From: MGML01 sp034416335
Lineage (GTDB): Bacteria; Chloroflexota; Dehalococcoidia; Dehalococcoidales; UBA2162
Length of the DNA stretch: 64,000 nucleotides
Direction of reading: 5' to 3'
Assembly: GCA_034416335.1 (NCBI GenBank)
Contig: DAOULV010000023.1
Coordinates: 7,100-71,099, forward strand
In this document: one piece after another, positions 8,264 through 16,201 of the stretch
How the letters are laid out: each line of letters starts with the position of its first letter
Numbering within the stretch: the first letter of the stretch is position 1
The notes under the pieces: generated by a model
Database searches by the model: none
Seen by the model: the letters and a program-made list of their open reading frames with translations, nothing else
Told to the model about the DNA's origin: nothing
Program-made: the position numbers and the translations under genes

Positions 8264-9876
8264 ATGTATTCACCTTTAAGATTCAGGTAATGCTCTTTAG
8301 ACTTGTGTGAAAATATGTAAGCAAAGTTACCTCTAAGTTTTAAGGTTTTGGTCATATCACAGACCATAATGTCATTAAGCGAAAAAGCAGTCATGTGATC
8401 GATGAGTTCACGAGAAGTCAGATCCATATCGATGATAATCGTGTAATCACAAACAGTCATGAGGCAATCAATAATACTTCTCCCGTCTGTAGTTACCAGA
8501 CATTCGGGGTTGAATTTCCGTGCGGGAAGTACGAAATCCTGGTTCTTTATATCTCCACATACTTTAGAATCTAACAATGTCATGCTCTTATAGAACCGGG
8601 TAAGTGATACAAGAGAGTATATTTTTTCGTTCGTTCTATACTTACTTGAATTCGAAATTGCCAGATTGTCTACTCCCCCTCCGGTTGGAGACAGACTGTT
8701 TTCAGGAAGGACCGATTCGATGTTAGATGTAGGAAATAAATCTTTGAGCATCTCTGTTAACTTTTCAGAATCTAAATTTACAAAGAAGAAATTACCGCAG
8801 GTATCTAGCACTTTCGAGATCAAAGCAATTCTTATCCCGTCGGTTTTAGTTGACGGAAGTACCCGACTTAACCAATTCCTGTAGTCATCGCCAGTATATT
8901 CCAGACTACCAATTTACGCTTGCATATTATCTTGAAGAAAGAATCTGGCAGGATTAGGAGGTTCCAGATCAACAGATCGCAGTCGGAATCTCGGTGTGAA
9001 TCCGAATTGTCCTCCCAATTTCTGGATTTTACGGCAAAGTGTGGCAACAAGGCTGCTGCTTCCAGCTCCTATATCTAAAAACTCTATAGTAATATCATCA
9101 TTGAAATATTTGTGCTCGGATTGGATTACAGGTTTAACAATACCCTGAAATATTTGTCTTCCTCGTTCGGCGGTCCATGGGTCGGTTGCATATTTAATAC
9201 TATCTACAAATTTATTTAGTAGTTGGAAACTTTTCCCCCGCTTTTCTATAGACACTGCAGGATAGAAGAAGAGTGACATCGGAGAATCCTTAGATAGTGA
9301 ATACTGCCTGTAATGAAAAAATAATTCCGGTTTCTTATCTCCATTAACTGTAATCACAGGAAGAAAACGGGAGTCGTCTAAAGAGTTAGGAAACTTCAGT
9401 TTAGCTAAGAGATAGCAAGGATTCCGCGTTGTACAGATTCCGGCAGCGAGTATCTCAGCGTCGGAATCTGTTAAGATTATTCCGAAGCATTCGAAACCTA
9501 AAACCGCCCTAAGTGCGCTTAACCATGATTGAGTAGCGCAGGTTTCCGAATAATTTGATAGAAAAGTGTTGAGTAAAGAAAAGTAATGGTAACAGAAATC
9601 TTTCATTAATGAGGAACTAAATCCACAGTGAATATAATTTCTCCAAACAAAATGAAGCTTGTAAAGATTATCCTCTAATTCCTTGTGTTTAAGTTCATAC
9701 AATGGCTGCCAGTATGCATTCCAATCCTTTGTTTCTAAAATAAACCTTCCACTATTAAAAACCTTAACACTGGTAAGGATAGTATCTTTCTCCAGGACTG
9801 ACAAAAGTAGTCCCCTATTACGGACTCTTATAAGATTATTTAGCGGTATCGCTGCTGTTTTCATTTCCGATTCCAA
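8257..9876 (-). pseudogene. SAM-methyltransferase-like protein, broken by one in-frame ochre stop
   Basis: Two open stretches, 9876-8914 and 8823-8257, lie in the same frame. Between them the frame reads DNMQA, a TAA codon, then IGSLEYTGDDYRNW and on to ALISKVLDTCGNFFFV without another stop. The pieces form one protein of about 540 codons whose middle has the methyltransferase motif IEFLDIGAGSSSLVATL and the acidic strand SVDLEPPNPARFF. TAA does not encode selenocysteine, so this is a recent nonsense mutation or a sequencing error. The first gene of the minus-strand cassette, it has a promoter at 9919-9947 and overlaps the radical SAM gene by 7 nt. The first half could still make a truncated product. 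Confidence 0.7.
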
Positions 9877-9918
9877 AATATATCATATGTGTATGCAAAG
9901 AACAAGTGTTCTATTGGC

Positions 9919-9947
9919 ATAATAACACTATATAATTTTTAAGACAA
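9919..9947 (-). promoter_or_regulatory. Promoter of the minus-strand island cassette
   Basis: Read on the minus strand: TTGTCT, 17 nt, TATTAT, about 43 nt before the methyltransferase-like gene. It would drive the methyltransferase-like, radical SAM, ParB-like, small-protein and HicB-like genes. Confidence 0.5.
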
Positions 9948-10079
9948 TGGTATTTTGACGTGATTATCGTGTGACGTTGAGTAAAGAAAAGCAGATTCGT
10001 TTTTTAACAAACCTGCTTTAACAAGATACGTACGTTCTTTATATCGATAAATATGATTCTTTTTATCCGGGAAAATCAC

Positions 10080-10122
10080 CTCTTAATCAGACGGTTGGAG
10101 GTTCGAGTCCTCCGCGGCTCAG
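10080..10122 (+). repeat. tRNA-Lys(CUU) 3'-half fragment, right copy (probable att site)
   Basis: Second copy of the 43-nt fragment, differing from 5911-5953 at one position (C at 5922, A at 10091). Here the anticodon-stem 3' strand reads TCAGA, but the preceding bases (AATCAC) do not form a stem with it, so this too lacks its tRNA 5' half. It marks the right edge of the AT-rich island; the backbone-like Lrp gene begins just after. Confidence 0.8.
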
Positions 10123-10164
10123 CATGAAGCTGGTAAGCCTGGTTGAAAATATAAGGCGACTGGT

Positions 10165-10617
10165 TCAGGTAACATTCCCTATAAACGGGTTCTCGGCGCG
10201 TTTCTCTATTTGTAGACAAATCGATGTTTCGATTCTGATAATCCCGTCTATCTTACCTATCTCACTTTCCAGCAAGTTGTAAAGTTCTTCGGTCGAACTA
10301 ACCCACCAGACGGTCCTGACATTAAACAGTCCACTTGTTGCACCTACCCAGGCAGCATTCGGATATTTACTCAGCGCCTTCAGGACCGATTTTATTTTTT
10401 CGTGAGAAACCTCAAGTGAAATGAACGCCACGACGGGTAACCCGACTTTTTCAAGGTTTGGGACCGCTCTGATGTGTATTATCCCCTGCTCAAGCAGGTT
10501 TTTCATTCTGCGTCTTATCGTGGAAGAGCTGGTGTTTAGTTGCTTGGCTAGTGAGGTACTGTTGACATTAGCGTCGTGCATCAGTAGTTCTATTATTTGA
10601 GTATCCAGTAAATCCAT
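10165..10617 (-). CDS. Lrp/AsnC family transcriptional regulator
   Basis: The 150 aa protein starts at MDLLDTQIIELLMHDANVN, 7 nt after a GAGAGG ribosome site. Residues 1-60 are the AsnC-type helix-turn-helix (TSLAKQLNTSSSTIRRRMKNL, then LLEQGIIH). The rest is the ligand-sensing RAM domain (VVAFISLEVSHEKIKSV, YPNAAWVGATSGLFNV). Length and order match ordinary Lrp/AsnC proteins, which form octamers and answer to amino acids. It stands alone beside the island edge, so its targets cannot be inferred; nearby metabolic genes are candidates. Confidence 0.9.
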   Translation of the reverse strand: MDLLDTQIIELLMHDANVNSTSLAKQLNTSSSTIRRRMKNLLEQGIIHIRAVPNLEKVGLPVVAFISLEVSHEKIKSVLKALSKYPNAAWVGATSGLFNVRTVWWVSSTEELYNLLESEIGKIDGIIRIETSICLQIEKRAENPFIGNVT

Positions 10618-10800
10618 TGTAATACCTCTCAGGCAATTTAGCACAATATTTACGATTATACAAGCAATATAGTCAAATTACCTGACAATCCATCAATTAT
10701 AAATCATGCCTGCGCGACATATGGGAACCCGACATCGAAAGCATTATTAGACCGGACCCAATTATATGTGTATAACCGGGGTCCTGTAGATATGCCGGGA

Positions 10801-11997
10801 CTAATATTTCGTACTCATCAGAACATGATAATGATTCGTTTCCGACAGGCAGCAGACATTCCCGAAGACATTTCCCATAAGCCGGTCGTATCGAAGGAAC
10901 TTACCGGCCACCACAACCAGTCTTCCGTCAGGTTCCAGAATCTCCCGGGCGTGAACGACGAGGGGACCGGCAATATCGAATCTCTCAAAACCTGTATGAA
11001 AAGGCGGGTTGGTCAGGATAATATCATATCGTTTTCCGTTCAAACCGCTGAGGAGGTCGCTTACGATTACCTCCGCACCGGTGACATCATTCAAGATGAT
11101 GTTTTCCCCGACAGACGCTGTCGACGGCAGGTCGACATCCGCAAGGTCGACGTGCCCCGCGCCTTTCCTGGCAGCGAGGAGACCGATAATTCCATATCCG
11201 CAGCCTAAATCAAGAACACTCGAACCCGGAGAGACATCCATTACCTCCAGAAGAAGCCTGGTCCCTTCATCGATTTCATCGTATGAAAAGACACCGGGCA
11301 GGCTTCGTAAGAGGAAAGTTTCCCCGCAAACTTCGGCTTGGAACTGGCGCCACGTTCCCGGTAAGATACCCGGTTCATCCGCCCAGCCGGTATCGCGTGG
11401 TATTGGGTCTTCCTTAGCAGCCACGCTTACCCGTCCGCCTCTTTTATAGGCAAGTGTCACGGAGTTCCCGAACAGCGATTTCATATCCGAAACCGCCGAT
11501 TTGATTCCTTCCCTATTAGCCCCTGCAAGGTATAAACGACCGCCGTTTTTTAAAGCCGAGAATGATTCTACCAGCCATCTCCTTGTGAATTCTCTCCCTC
11601 GCGGCAATACCATAACGACAATATCGAAAGAATCGGCATATACCGGCAGCACGGAGAGGTCCGGATGAATACGCGCATTGGATACGCCGTTTAACCTCAG
11701 GGTCCTTTCCGCCATCGCAAGTGCCACGGAGTTCGTATCCACCAGAAGAACGTCGGCGCCGGGAGCGGCGCGCGCCAGTGTCACACCAAGTGCGCCGTGA
11801 CCGCAGCCCAGCAGAAGAATCCGTGAACCGGCGGATACTTCAACCGTATCCGCCAGCAAAGCCACAGCCGGTGTAACGGTATTCCAATATGAAATACCCG
11901 GCTTGGAGATAAAACGGACGTTCTGGTTACGCAGGGTTACGGTAAATTCTCTGGTTTCATAGTATTCAAGATATGAAGGTGCTTTATTCGACATCAC
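10801..11997 (-). CDS. RsmC/RlmG-like rRNA guanine-N2 methyltransferase
   Basis: The 398 aa protein holds two tandem Rossmann methyltransferase domains, as RsmC and RlmG do. The N-terminal domain has ILLLGCGHGALGVTLARA near residue 58. The C-terminal, catalytic domain has SVLDLGCGYGIIGLLAARKG near 255 and the adenine/guanine-N2 signature TNPPFHTG near 332. Such enzymes methylate a guanine N2 in 16S (G1207) or 23S (G1835) rRNA using SAM. Which rRNA is modified cannot be decided here. It is a single-gene unit with its own upstream gap. Confidence 0.85.
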   Translation of the reverse strand: MMSNKAPSYLEYYETREFTVTLRNQNVRFISKPGISYWNTVTPAVALLADTVEVSAGSRILLLGCGHGALGVTLARAAPGADVLLVDTNSVALAMAERTLRLNGVSNARIHPDLSVLPVYADSFDIVVMVLPRGREFTRRWLVESFSALKNGGRLYLAGANREGIKSAVSDMKSLFGNSVTLAYKRGGRVSVAAKEDPIPRDTGWADEPGILPGTWRQFQAEVCGETFLLRSLPGVFSYDEIDEGTRLLLEVMDVSPGSSVLDLGCGYGIIGLLAARKGAGHVDLADVDLPSTASVGENIILNDVTGAEVIVSDLLSGLNGKRYDIILTNPPFHTGFERFDIAGPLVVHAREILEPDGRLVVVAGKFLRYDRLMGNVFGNVCCLSETNHYHVLMSTKY

Positions 11998-12142
11998 AAG
12001 TTTCCGGTACGTGGTGTAATTTCAGGAGGCGTGTCCTGGCTGAGAGTATAAACACTCTATTATTATAGGGTATATCCGCGAGCCGTCAATCATCCTCCTC
12101 GCGCCTGAAAGCAGCATGACCGTGTCTGAATGAAGTAAAAAT

Positions 12143-12172
12143 AAGAGAGGCGGCTTTTACGCTACCTCTCTT
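12143..12172 (-). terminator. Hairpin terminator after the HesB-like selenoprotein gene
   Basis: Perfect 8-bp stem AAGAGAGG/CCTCTCTT with a 14-nt loop. On the minus strand it is followed by ATTTTTAC, suited to end the selenoprotein transcript; on the plus strand TTTT also follows, so it may work in both directions. Confidence 0.65.
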
Positions 12173-12201
12173 TTATCCTTATCTGAGTCTATTAATAAAG
12201 T

Positions 12202-12486
12202 CTAACAGTTACCGTTCCCGCCTCTGAGTACGAAGCCTTCGGCGTCCGATCGTTTTACATAATCTATCACCGTCCCCTTTACGTAAGGCTGTATTGGTTC
12301 GGTGACAAGTACGTCGATACCGTTAACCTTTACCGGTAGTTCATCCTTATCCGGCTCATCCAGAGCCATCCCGATACTGGGACATCCTCATCCGATCCCC
12401 TGTATAAACAGCCTGAGGTGTTTCCCGGCGTTCTGATCAAGTATTTCCTGGATTTTATCCCTGGCCACATCAGTTATTTTTACCAT
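12202..12486 (-). CDS. HesB/IscA-like selenoprotein (Sec at codon 33, UGA at 12388-12390)
   Basis: Reading through one in-frame TGA gives a 94 aa protein: MVKITDVARDKIQEILDQ, then LRLFIQGIG-U-GCPSIGMALDE, then VNGIDVLVTEP and GFVLRGGNGNC. This is the A-type iron-sulfur carrier fold; HesB-like selenoproteins with Sec in this first motif are a described family. The UGA is followed at the usual distance by a hairpin (12353-12367). A GTG at 12492, 5 nt after GGAGGG, is an equally good start and adds two residues. The gene stands alone with its own terminator. It probably has a redox or Fe-S related role in the cytoplasm. Without recoding, no ORF would be called here. Confidence 0.88.
12353..12367 (-). 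promoter_or_regulatory. Candidate bacterial SECIS hairpin of the HesB-like gene
   Basis: On the mRNA, GGCTC-TGGAT-GAGCC forms a perfect 5-bp stem with a 5-nt loop. Its second loop base is a G, 27 nt after the UGA. That fits the bacterial SECIS pattern (short stem, G among the first loop bases, roughly 16-37 nt from UGA). Confidence 0.6.
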
Positions 12487-12551
12487 CCTCACAAACTCCC
12501 TCCAGTTTATAGGTATATTGTACAGTTGCCGGAATAAGGGTGTATGTGACG

Positions 12552-13304
12552 TTAGTCGCCGCCGCGGAATTTCCTGAGAGCCGATTCCGCTCCGTGTTTA
12601 AGGAATGCATCCGAATCATCTACGGTGTTAAGTGTAAAACCTTTTTCCTTCGCCCACTGTATGTTATCCGACAAAGCAAATATACCCGCAGGTTTCCCGG
12701 CTTTATCGGCAGCATCAAGGACCGTATCGAATGCCGCCAGGTATTCCGGATTATCCCAGTTCGGAGGGATGTTTCCGTAGCTGAGACAGAGATCGTTCGG
12801 CCCTATATAGCAGGCATCGATTCCATCGACGGCCAGAATTTCATCGATGTTCTTTACCGCATCTTTCGTTTCAATCTGGACAATAACCATTATTTCATTA
12901 TCTGCCGTTTGCATATAATCGGGATCCAGCATTTTCGCTCTTCTCGGGCCGTAGCCCCTCAGCCCGGCGGGTGGATATCTGCAGGCACGCACTGCGTACT
13001 CGGCTTCTTCCCTGTTATTCACCCACGGGACCAGAATACCGTGCGCGCCGATGTCCAGGATACGCTTGATAACAACCATATCATTCCACTGGGGACGGAC
13101 TATCGGAGTGCAGTCAGTGCCGTTCATCGCCTGCATCATCACCGTCATCGTTTCCAGACCGGTAACCGCATGTTCGCCGTCAATAAGCAGCCAGTCGAAG
13201 CCGATACGCGACAGCATCTCCGTTACATCGGGATGGGGCAGGGTAACGAAAGTCCCGATTACCTCATCACCTCGCTTGAGTTTTTCCTTAAGTACGTTTT
13301 TCAC
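12552..13304 (-). CDS. HpcH/HpaI family class II aldolase
   Basis: The 250 aa protein matches 2-oxo-acid aldolases of the HpcH/HpaI/GarL family, which cleave 4-hydroxy-2-oxoacids reversibly with a divalent metal. Visible blocks are FDWLLIDGEH near residue 38, PIVRPQWND, GAHGILVPWVNNREEA, RGYGPRRA, the metal-binding IVQIETKDAV glutamate near 145, and CYIGPNDLCLSYG with its aspartate near 172. Length is normal. It is divergent from the aldo/keto reductase gene and may share a control region with it. Substrate is not predictable; 4-hydroxy-2-oxoheptanedioate- or 2-dehydro-3-deoxyglucarate-type compounds are the usual ones. Confidence 0.9.
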   Translation of the reverse strand: MKNVLKEKLKRGDEVIGTFVTLPHPDVTEMLSRIGFDWLLIDGEHAVTGLETMTVMMQAMNGTDCTPIVRPQWNDMVVIKRILDIGAHGILVPWVNNREEAEYAVRACRYPPAGLRGYGPRRAKMLDPDYMQTADNEIMVIVQIETKDAVKNIDEILAVDGIDACYIGPNDLCLSYGNIPPNWDNPEYLAAFDTVLDAADKAGKPAGIFALSDNIQWAKEKGFTLNTVDDSDAFLKHGAESALRKFRGGD

Positions 13305-13463
13305 TTAATCGCTCCTGATATCTATTGCTTGAGACAGTATTTTACTTTGAACAAGTTACTCTCATCAGTATATAGAGAAGCGTCACTCAAATCAAAGAGC
13401 ATCTTTAATGGTGAGTAGGTTATAATAAATACTATTACATTTAGTGAAAGGGGTTGGTATTTA

Positions 13464-14396
13464 GTGGATAAAACTACTCTTGGCAGAACAGGATTGACGG
13501 TGACCAAAATGGGTCTGGGCTGCGGTGGTCCGAGCCGCGTCGGAAAAGGAACCGGAAAGGAAGAAGCCGAATCGATTAAGGTTGTCAGGACGGCCTGCGA
13601 AGCCGGAATCAACATAATCGATACCGCTGAAATCTACGGAACGGAGGAAATCGTGGGAAAAGCTGTCAGCGGTCTGGACCGCTCTTCACTGGTCCTCTGC
13701 ACCAAGAAGACGCCGACTGAAGGTCTTACCGGGGAACAGGTAAGGGAAAGCCTCGAAAACAGCCTGAGACGTCTTGGCACCGATTACGTTGACGTTTATT
13801 ATCTCCATGGAGTAAGGCTGAACCAGTATGAATATCTTTACAGTGAAATAGTACCTGTCCTCGAAGAACTCCGCGGAGAGGGAAAACTGCGCTTTATCGG
13901 AATCTCAGAAATGTTTAATGCTGATACCCGTCATGAGATGCTGCAGCGTGCCCTGAAGGATGACGTCTGGGACGTAATGATGGTAGGGTTCAATATCCTC
14001 AACCAGTGTGCCCGTGAATATGTATTCCCGGAAGCGAAGAGGAAGAATATCGGCATCACGATAATGTTCGCCGTCCGCCTGGCACTGAGCAGACCGGAGC
14101 GCCTGAAAGAGGTTATGACTGAACTCATCGAGAAAAAGCAGGTAGACCCTTCGGAGTTCGATGTTAATGACCCGCTTGGTTTTCTTGTCCACGAGGGAGG
14201 CGCGGTGAGTATTCCGGACGCCGCCTACCGTTTCTGCCATTATGAAGAAGGGCCCGACGTAATACTTTCAGGAACAGGTAATCCGGCCCATCTGGTGGCA
14301 AATTTGGAGTCGTTCAATCGCCCACCGTTCCCCGAAGAAGATGCCGAGAAACTCAGGTATATATTCAGGAAAGTGGATTCCGTTACCAGCCAGTAG
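13464..14396 (+). CDS. Aldo/keto reductase
   Basis: The 310 aa protein begins at GTG with a GAAAGGGG-like ribosome site. It shows the AKR barrel: LGRTGLTVTKMGLGCGG at the N-terminus, the catalytic aspartate and tyrosine in IIDTAEIYGTEE, the lysine in LCTKKTP, the histidine in VDVYYLHGVR, and a C-terminal FCHYEEGPDVILSGTGNPAHL nucleotide-binding end. It would reduce aldehydes or ketones with NAD(P)H. The FAD-dependent oxidoreductase gene follows by 24 nt, so the two likely form an operon acting on the same small-molecule pathway. Confidence 0.9.
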   Translation: MDKTTLGRTGLTVTKMGLGCGGPSRVGKGTGKEEAESIKVVRTACEAGINIIDTAEIYGTEEIVGKAVSGLDRSSLVLCTKKTPTEGLTGEQVRESLENSLRRLGTDYVDVYYLHGVRLNQYEYLYSEIVPVLEELRGEGKLRFIGISEMFNADTRHEMLQRALKDDVWDVMMVGFNILNQCAREYVFPEAKRKNIGITIMFAVRLALSRPERLKEVMTELIEKKQVDPSEFDVNDPLGFLVHEGGAVSIPDAAYRFCHYEEGPDVILSGTGNPAHLVANLESFNRPPFPEEDAEKLRYIFRKVDSVTSQ

Positions 14397-14420
14397 CAAC
14401 ATTTTGCAGCAGAGTCAGAT

Positions 14421-15770
14421 ATGAAAACGATACGCGAAGAAGCCAGAGAAATAAAGGTTTTCAGCGAGACCGAGGTCGTAGTTGTCGGTGGTGGTCCCGC
14501 CGGCATTGCCGCGGCGGTAGCTTCGGCACGGACCGGTGCCAGGACTACTCTCGTCGAGAGATACGGCCATCTTGGCGGTATGTCCACCGGCGGCCTGGTT
14601 ATCCTTATTCCGTTTATGAGCAGCGGGACAAGCGAAAGACAGATAGCCGGAATTTGCCAGGAAATAATCGACCGGCTGGACGCCATCGGCGGTGCGGTAC
14701 ACCCCGCTGACGAAGAAGTGGGAGCGACCGACGAAAAAACCCTCCGGTACTGGAGAAGGCGGGGCACCTTTTCGATGGCACCGGGCGATTCGGTCAGGTA
14801 CGGCGCCCTGGTAGATCCGGAGAAACTCAAGCGCGTTCTGAATGATATGGTCGAGGAAGCCGGTGTAAAGCTGCTGCTTCATTCGTGGGGAAGCAGAGCC
14901 GTGGTGGAAGATGAAGCTGTAAAAGGCGTTATCTTCGAAAGTAAATCGGGACGGCAGACGGTACTGGCACGGGTCACGATAGATACTACTGGCGACGGCG
15001 ATATTTTCGCTTCCGCCGGAGCGGAATTCGACGGCACTATCGACCGCAGCCTGAGGTCCTCGAACCTTGCCCTGGTATGGCGTATAGCCAACGTGGACAG
15101 CGAGAGATATCTGGACTTCCAGGAGCAGGAACGGGAAAAACACAGCGCATTAATGAAAGAGTTGACCGCAAAAGGCGGTTTTAATACCTACTGGAGAAGC
15201 GCTCACGACGATATTCTGTGGTGCAACAACTGGTTTTCGGACCTGAGTGCTATCGACGTGGAAGACCTGACGTACGTCGAAATCAGCGCCCGTAAAGCGA
15301 TGCTGACATCGCACAAATTCCTCAGGGAACGGGTGCCCGGTTTCGAGAACAGCTTTATCATGGACACGGCTTCACAGACGGGGACGCGCGGGAGCCGCCG
15401 GCTTATCGGCGAATACATCGTCTCCTGGGATGACGTAATCTCGGGGACGGTTCATCCTGACTCGATAGCCCTGCTGCCGCACCTGCATCACAACCCTGAA
15501 AAAGGCTATCCTCTGGTAACGATGCCTTATCGGGCGCTGGTGCCGCGGAAAATCGAGAACCTGCTGGCAGCCGGACGGTGCTTCTCGTCGGATCCCGCAG
15601 CCAACAACGTGCTTAACTGGATCCAGCAGTGTATTCCTATGGGACAGGCGGCAGGTACCGCCGCCGCCCTGGCGGCCAAATCCGGAGTCACTCCCGGGAA
15701 GGTAGATGTACCGACCTTACAGGCAAACCTTAAAAAGCAGGGGGTAATTTTACCGGAAGGGATTTATTAG
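14421..15770 (+). CDS. FAD-dependent oxidoreductase (FAD_oxidored family)
   Basis: The 449 aa flavoprotein has the dinucleotide-binding motif EVVVVGGGPAGIAAAVASA near residue 17 followed by ERYGHLGGMSTGGLV, the pattern of the FAD_oxidored (PF12831) group, which includes succinate dehydrogenase/fumarate reductase-like and tricarballylate dehydrogenase-like enzymes. A second FAD contact, VTIDTTGDGDIFASAGAEF, lies near 190, and a C-terminal LAAGRCFSSDPAANN block near 385. No signal peptide is present, so it is cytoplasmic. It lies just after the aldo/keto reductase. The substrate is unknown; small organic acids are typical for the family. Confidence 0.88.
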   Translation: MKTIREEAREIKVFSETEVVVVGGGPAGIAAAVASARTGARTTLVERYGHLGGMSTGGLVILIPFMSSGTSERQIAGICQEIIDRLDAIGGAVHPADEEVGATDEKTLRYWRRRGTFSMAPGDSVRYGALVDPEKLKRVLNDMVEEAGVKLLLHSWGSRAVVEDEAVKGVIFESKSGRQTVLARVTIDTTGDGDIFASAGAEFDGTIDRSLRSSNLALVWRIANVDSERYLDFQEQEREKHSALMKELTAKGGFNTYWRSAHDDILWCNNWFSDLSAIDVEDLTYVEISARKAMLTSHKFLRERVPGFENSFIMDTASQTGTRGSRRLIGEYIVSWDDVISGTVHPDSIALLPHLHHNPEKGYPLVTMPYRALVPRKIENLLAAGRCFSSDPAANNVLNWIQQCIPMGQAAGTAAALAAKSGVTPGKVDVPTLQANLKKQGVILPEGIY

Positions 15771-15777
15771 CTTTCTG

Positions 15778-15827
15778 GATTGTTTGAAAGAAAGCTGATT
15801 CTTACTTGCTTTTCCTTTCAAACAATC
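15778..15827. terminator. 13-bp inverted repeat between convergent genes
   Basis: Perfect 13-nt arms (GATTGTTTGAAAG at 15778-15790 and its complement at 15815-15827) with a 24-nt loop between the convergent FAD oxidoreductase and small-protein genes; the second arm overlaps the small gene's stop codon. There is no strong T-run, so it is a possible terminator or the remnant of an insertion. Confidence 0.4.
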
Positions 15828-16201
15828 TTACTACCCTGTTCCCGAAGGTATTTTTCGACGAACGAATTCAATGTGCCGTCAGGATAAATGACCCGGTTAC
15901 TCATGAGAGGCTTAATCTTACTCTCCAGAGCTGCCACAGAGAGAGAAGTTCCGACTTTCTCCTTAAGGTCTTTTAAATCATACTCGGTATTTTCCCATAA
16001 CCATACCCAGGACTCGACCTCTGATTCACCAGGAGTACCTTTGAGTCTCTTTACAGGCTTAGTATCCAGACTTGTCCAAGCAATCGATATCTTTATCAGG
16101 TCTGGCTCATCTTTGAGAAATAAAACGATTTCCGGCTTCTCATTCTGTTTGAACCAGTTCAGTTTCTCAGTGTATAAATCTTCAGTCATTTCCTGATACA
16201 C
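15818..16201 (-). CDS. Small SPL-associated protein, intact copy (127 aa)
   Basis: I do not recognise a named family. The N-terminal half (LYTEKLNWFKQNEKPEIVLFL, LIKISIAWTSLDTKPVKRLKG) looks like a small alpha/beta domain. The C-terminal half (YDLKDLKEKVGTSLSVAAL, RVIYPDGTLNSFVEKYLREQG) looks like a winged-helix region. It begins directly after the radical SAM gene's stop on the minus strand. A degenerate paralogue sits beside another SPL-family radical SAM gene at 6252-6692, so the two proteins probably work as a pair. Its role may be substrate or DNA binding for the radical SAM enzyme, which is inference. Confidence 0.75.
   Translation of the reverse strand: MYQEMTEDLYTEKLNWFKQNEKPEIVLFLKDEPDLIKISIAWTSLDTKPVKRLKGTPGESEVESWVWLWENTEYDLKDLKEKVGTSLSVAALESKIKPLMSNRVIYPDGTLNSFVEKYLREQGSKIV

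Noticed and set aside
10768..11449. Plus-strand ORFs opposite the RsmC/RlmG-like gene
   Set aside because: They are antisense shadows with no ribosome site and no recognisable composition; the minus-strand gene has complete methyltransferase motifs.
12540..13418. Plus-strand 292 aa ORF opposite the HpcH aldolase
   Set aside because: It is antisense to a complete aldolase gene and has no domain pattern.
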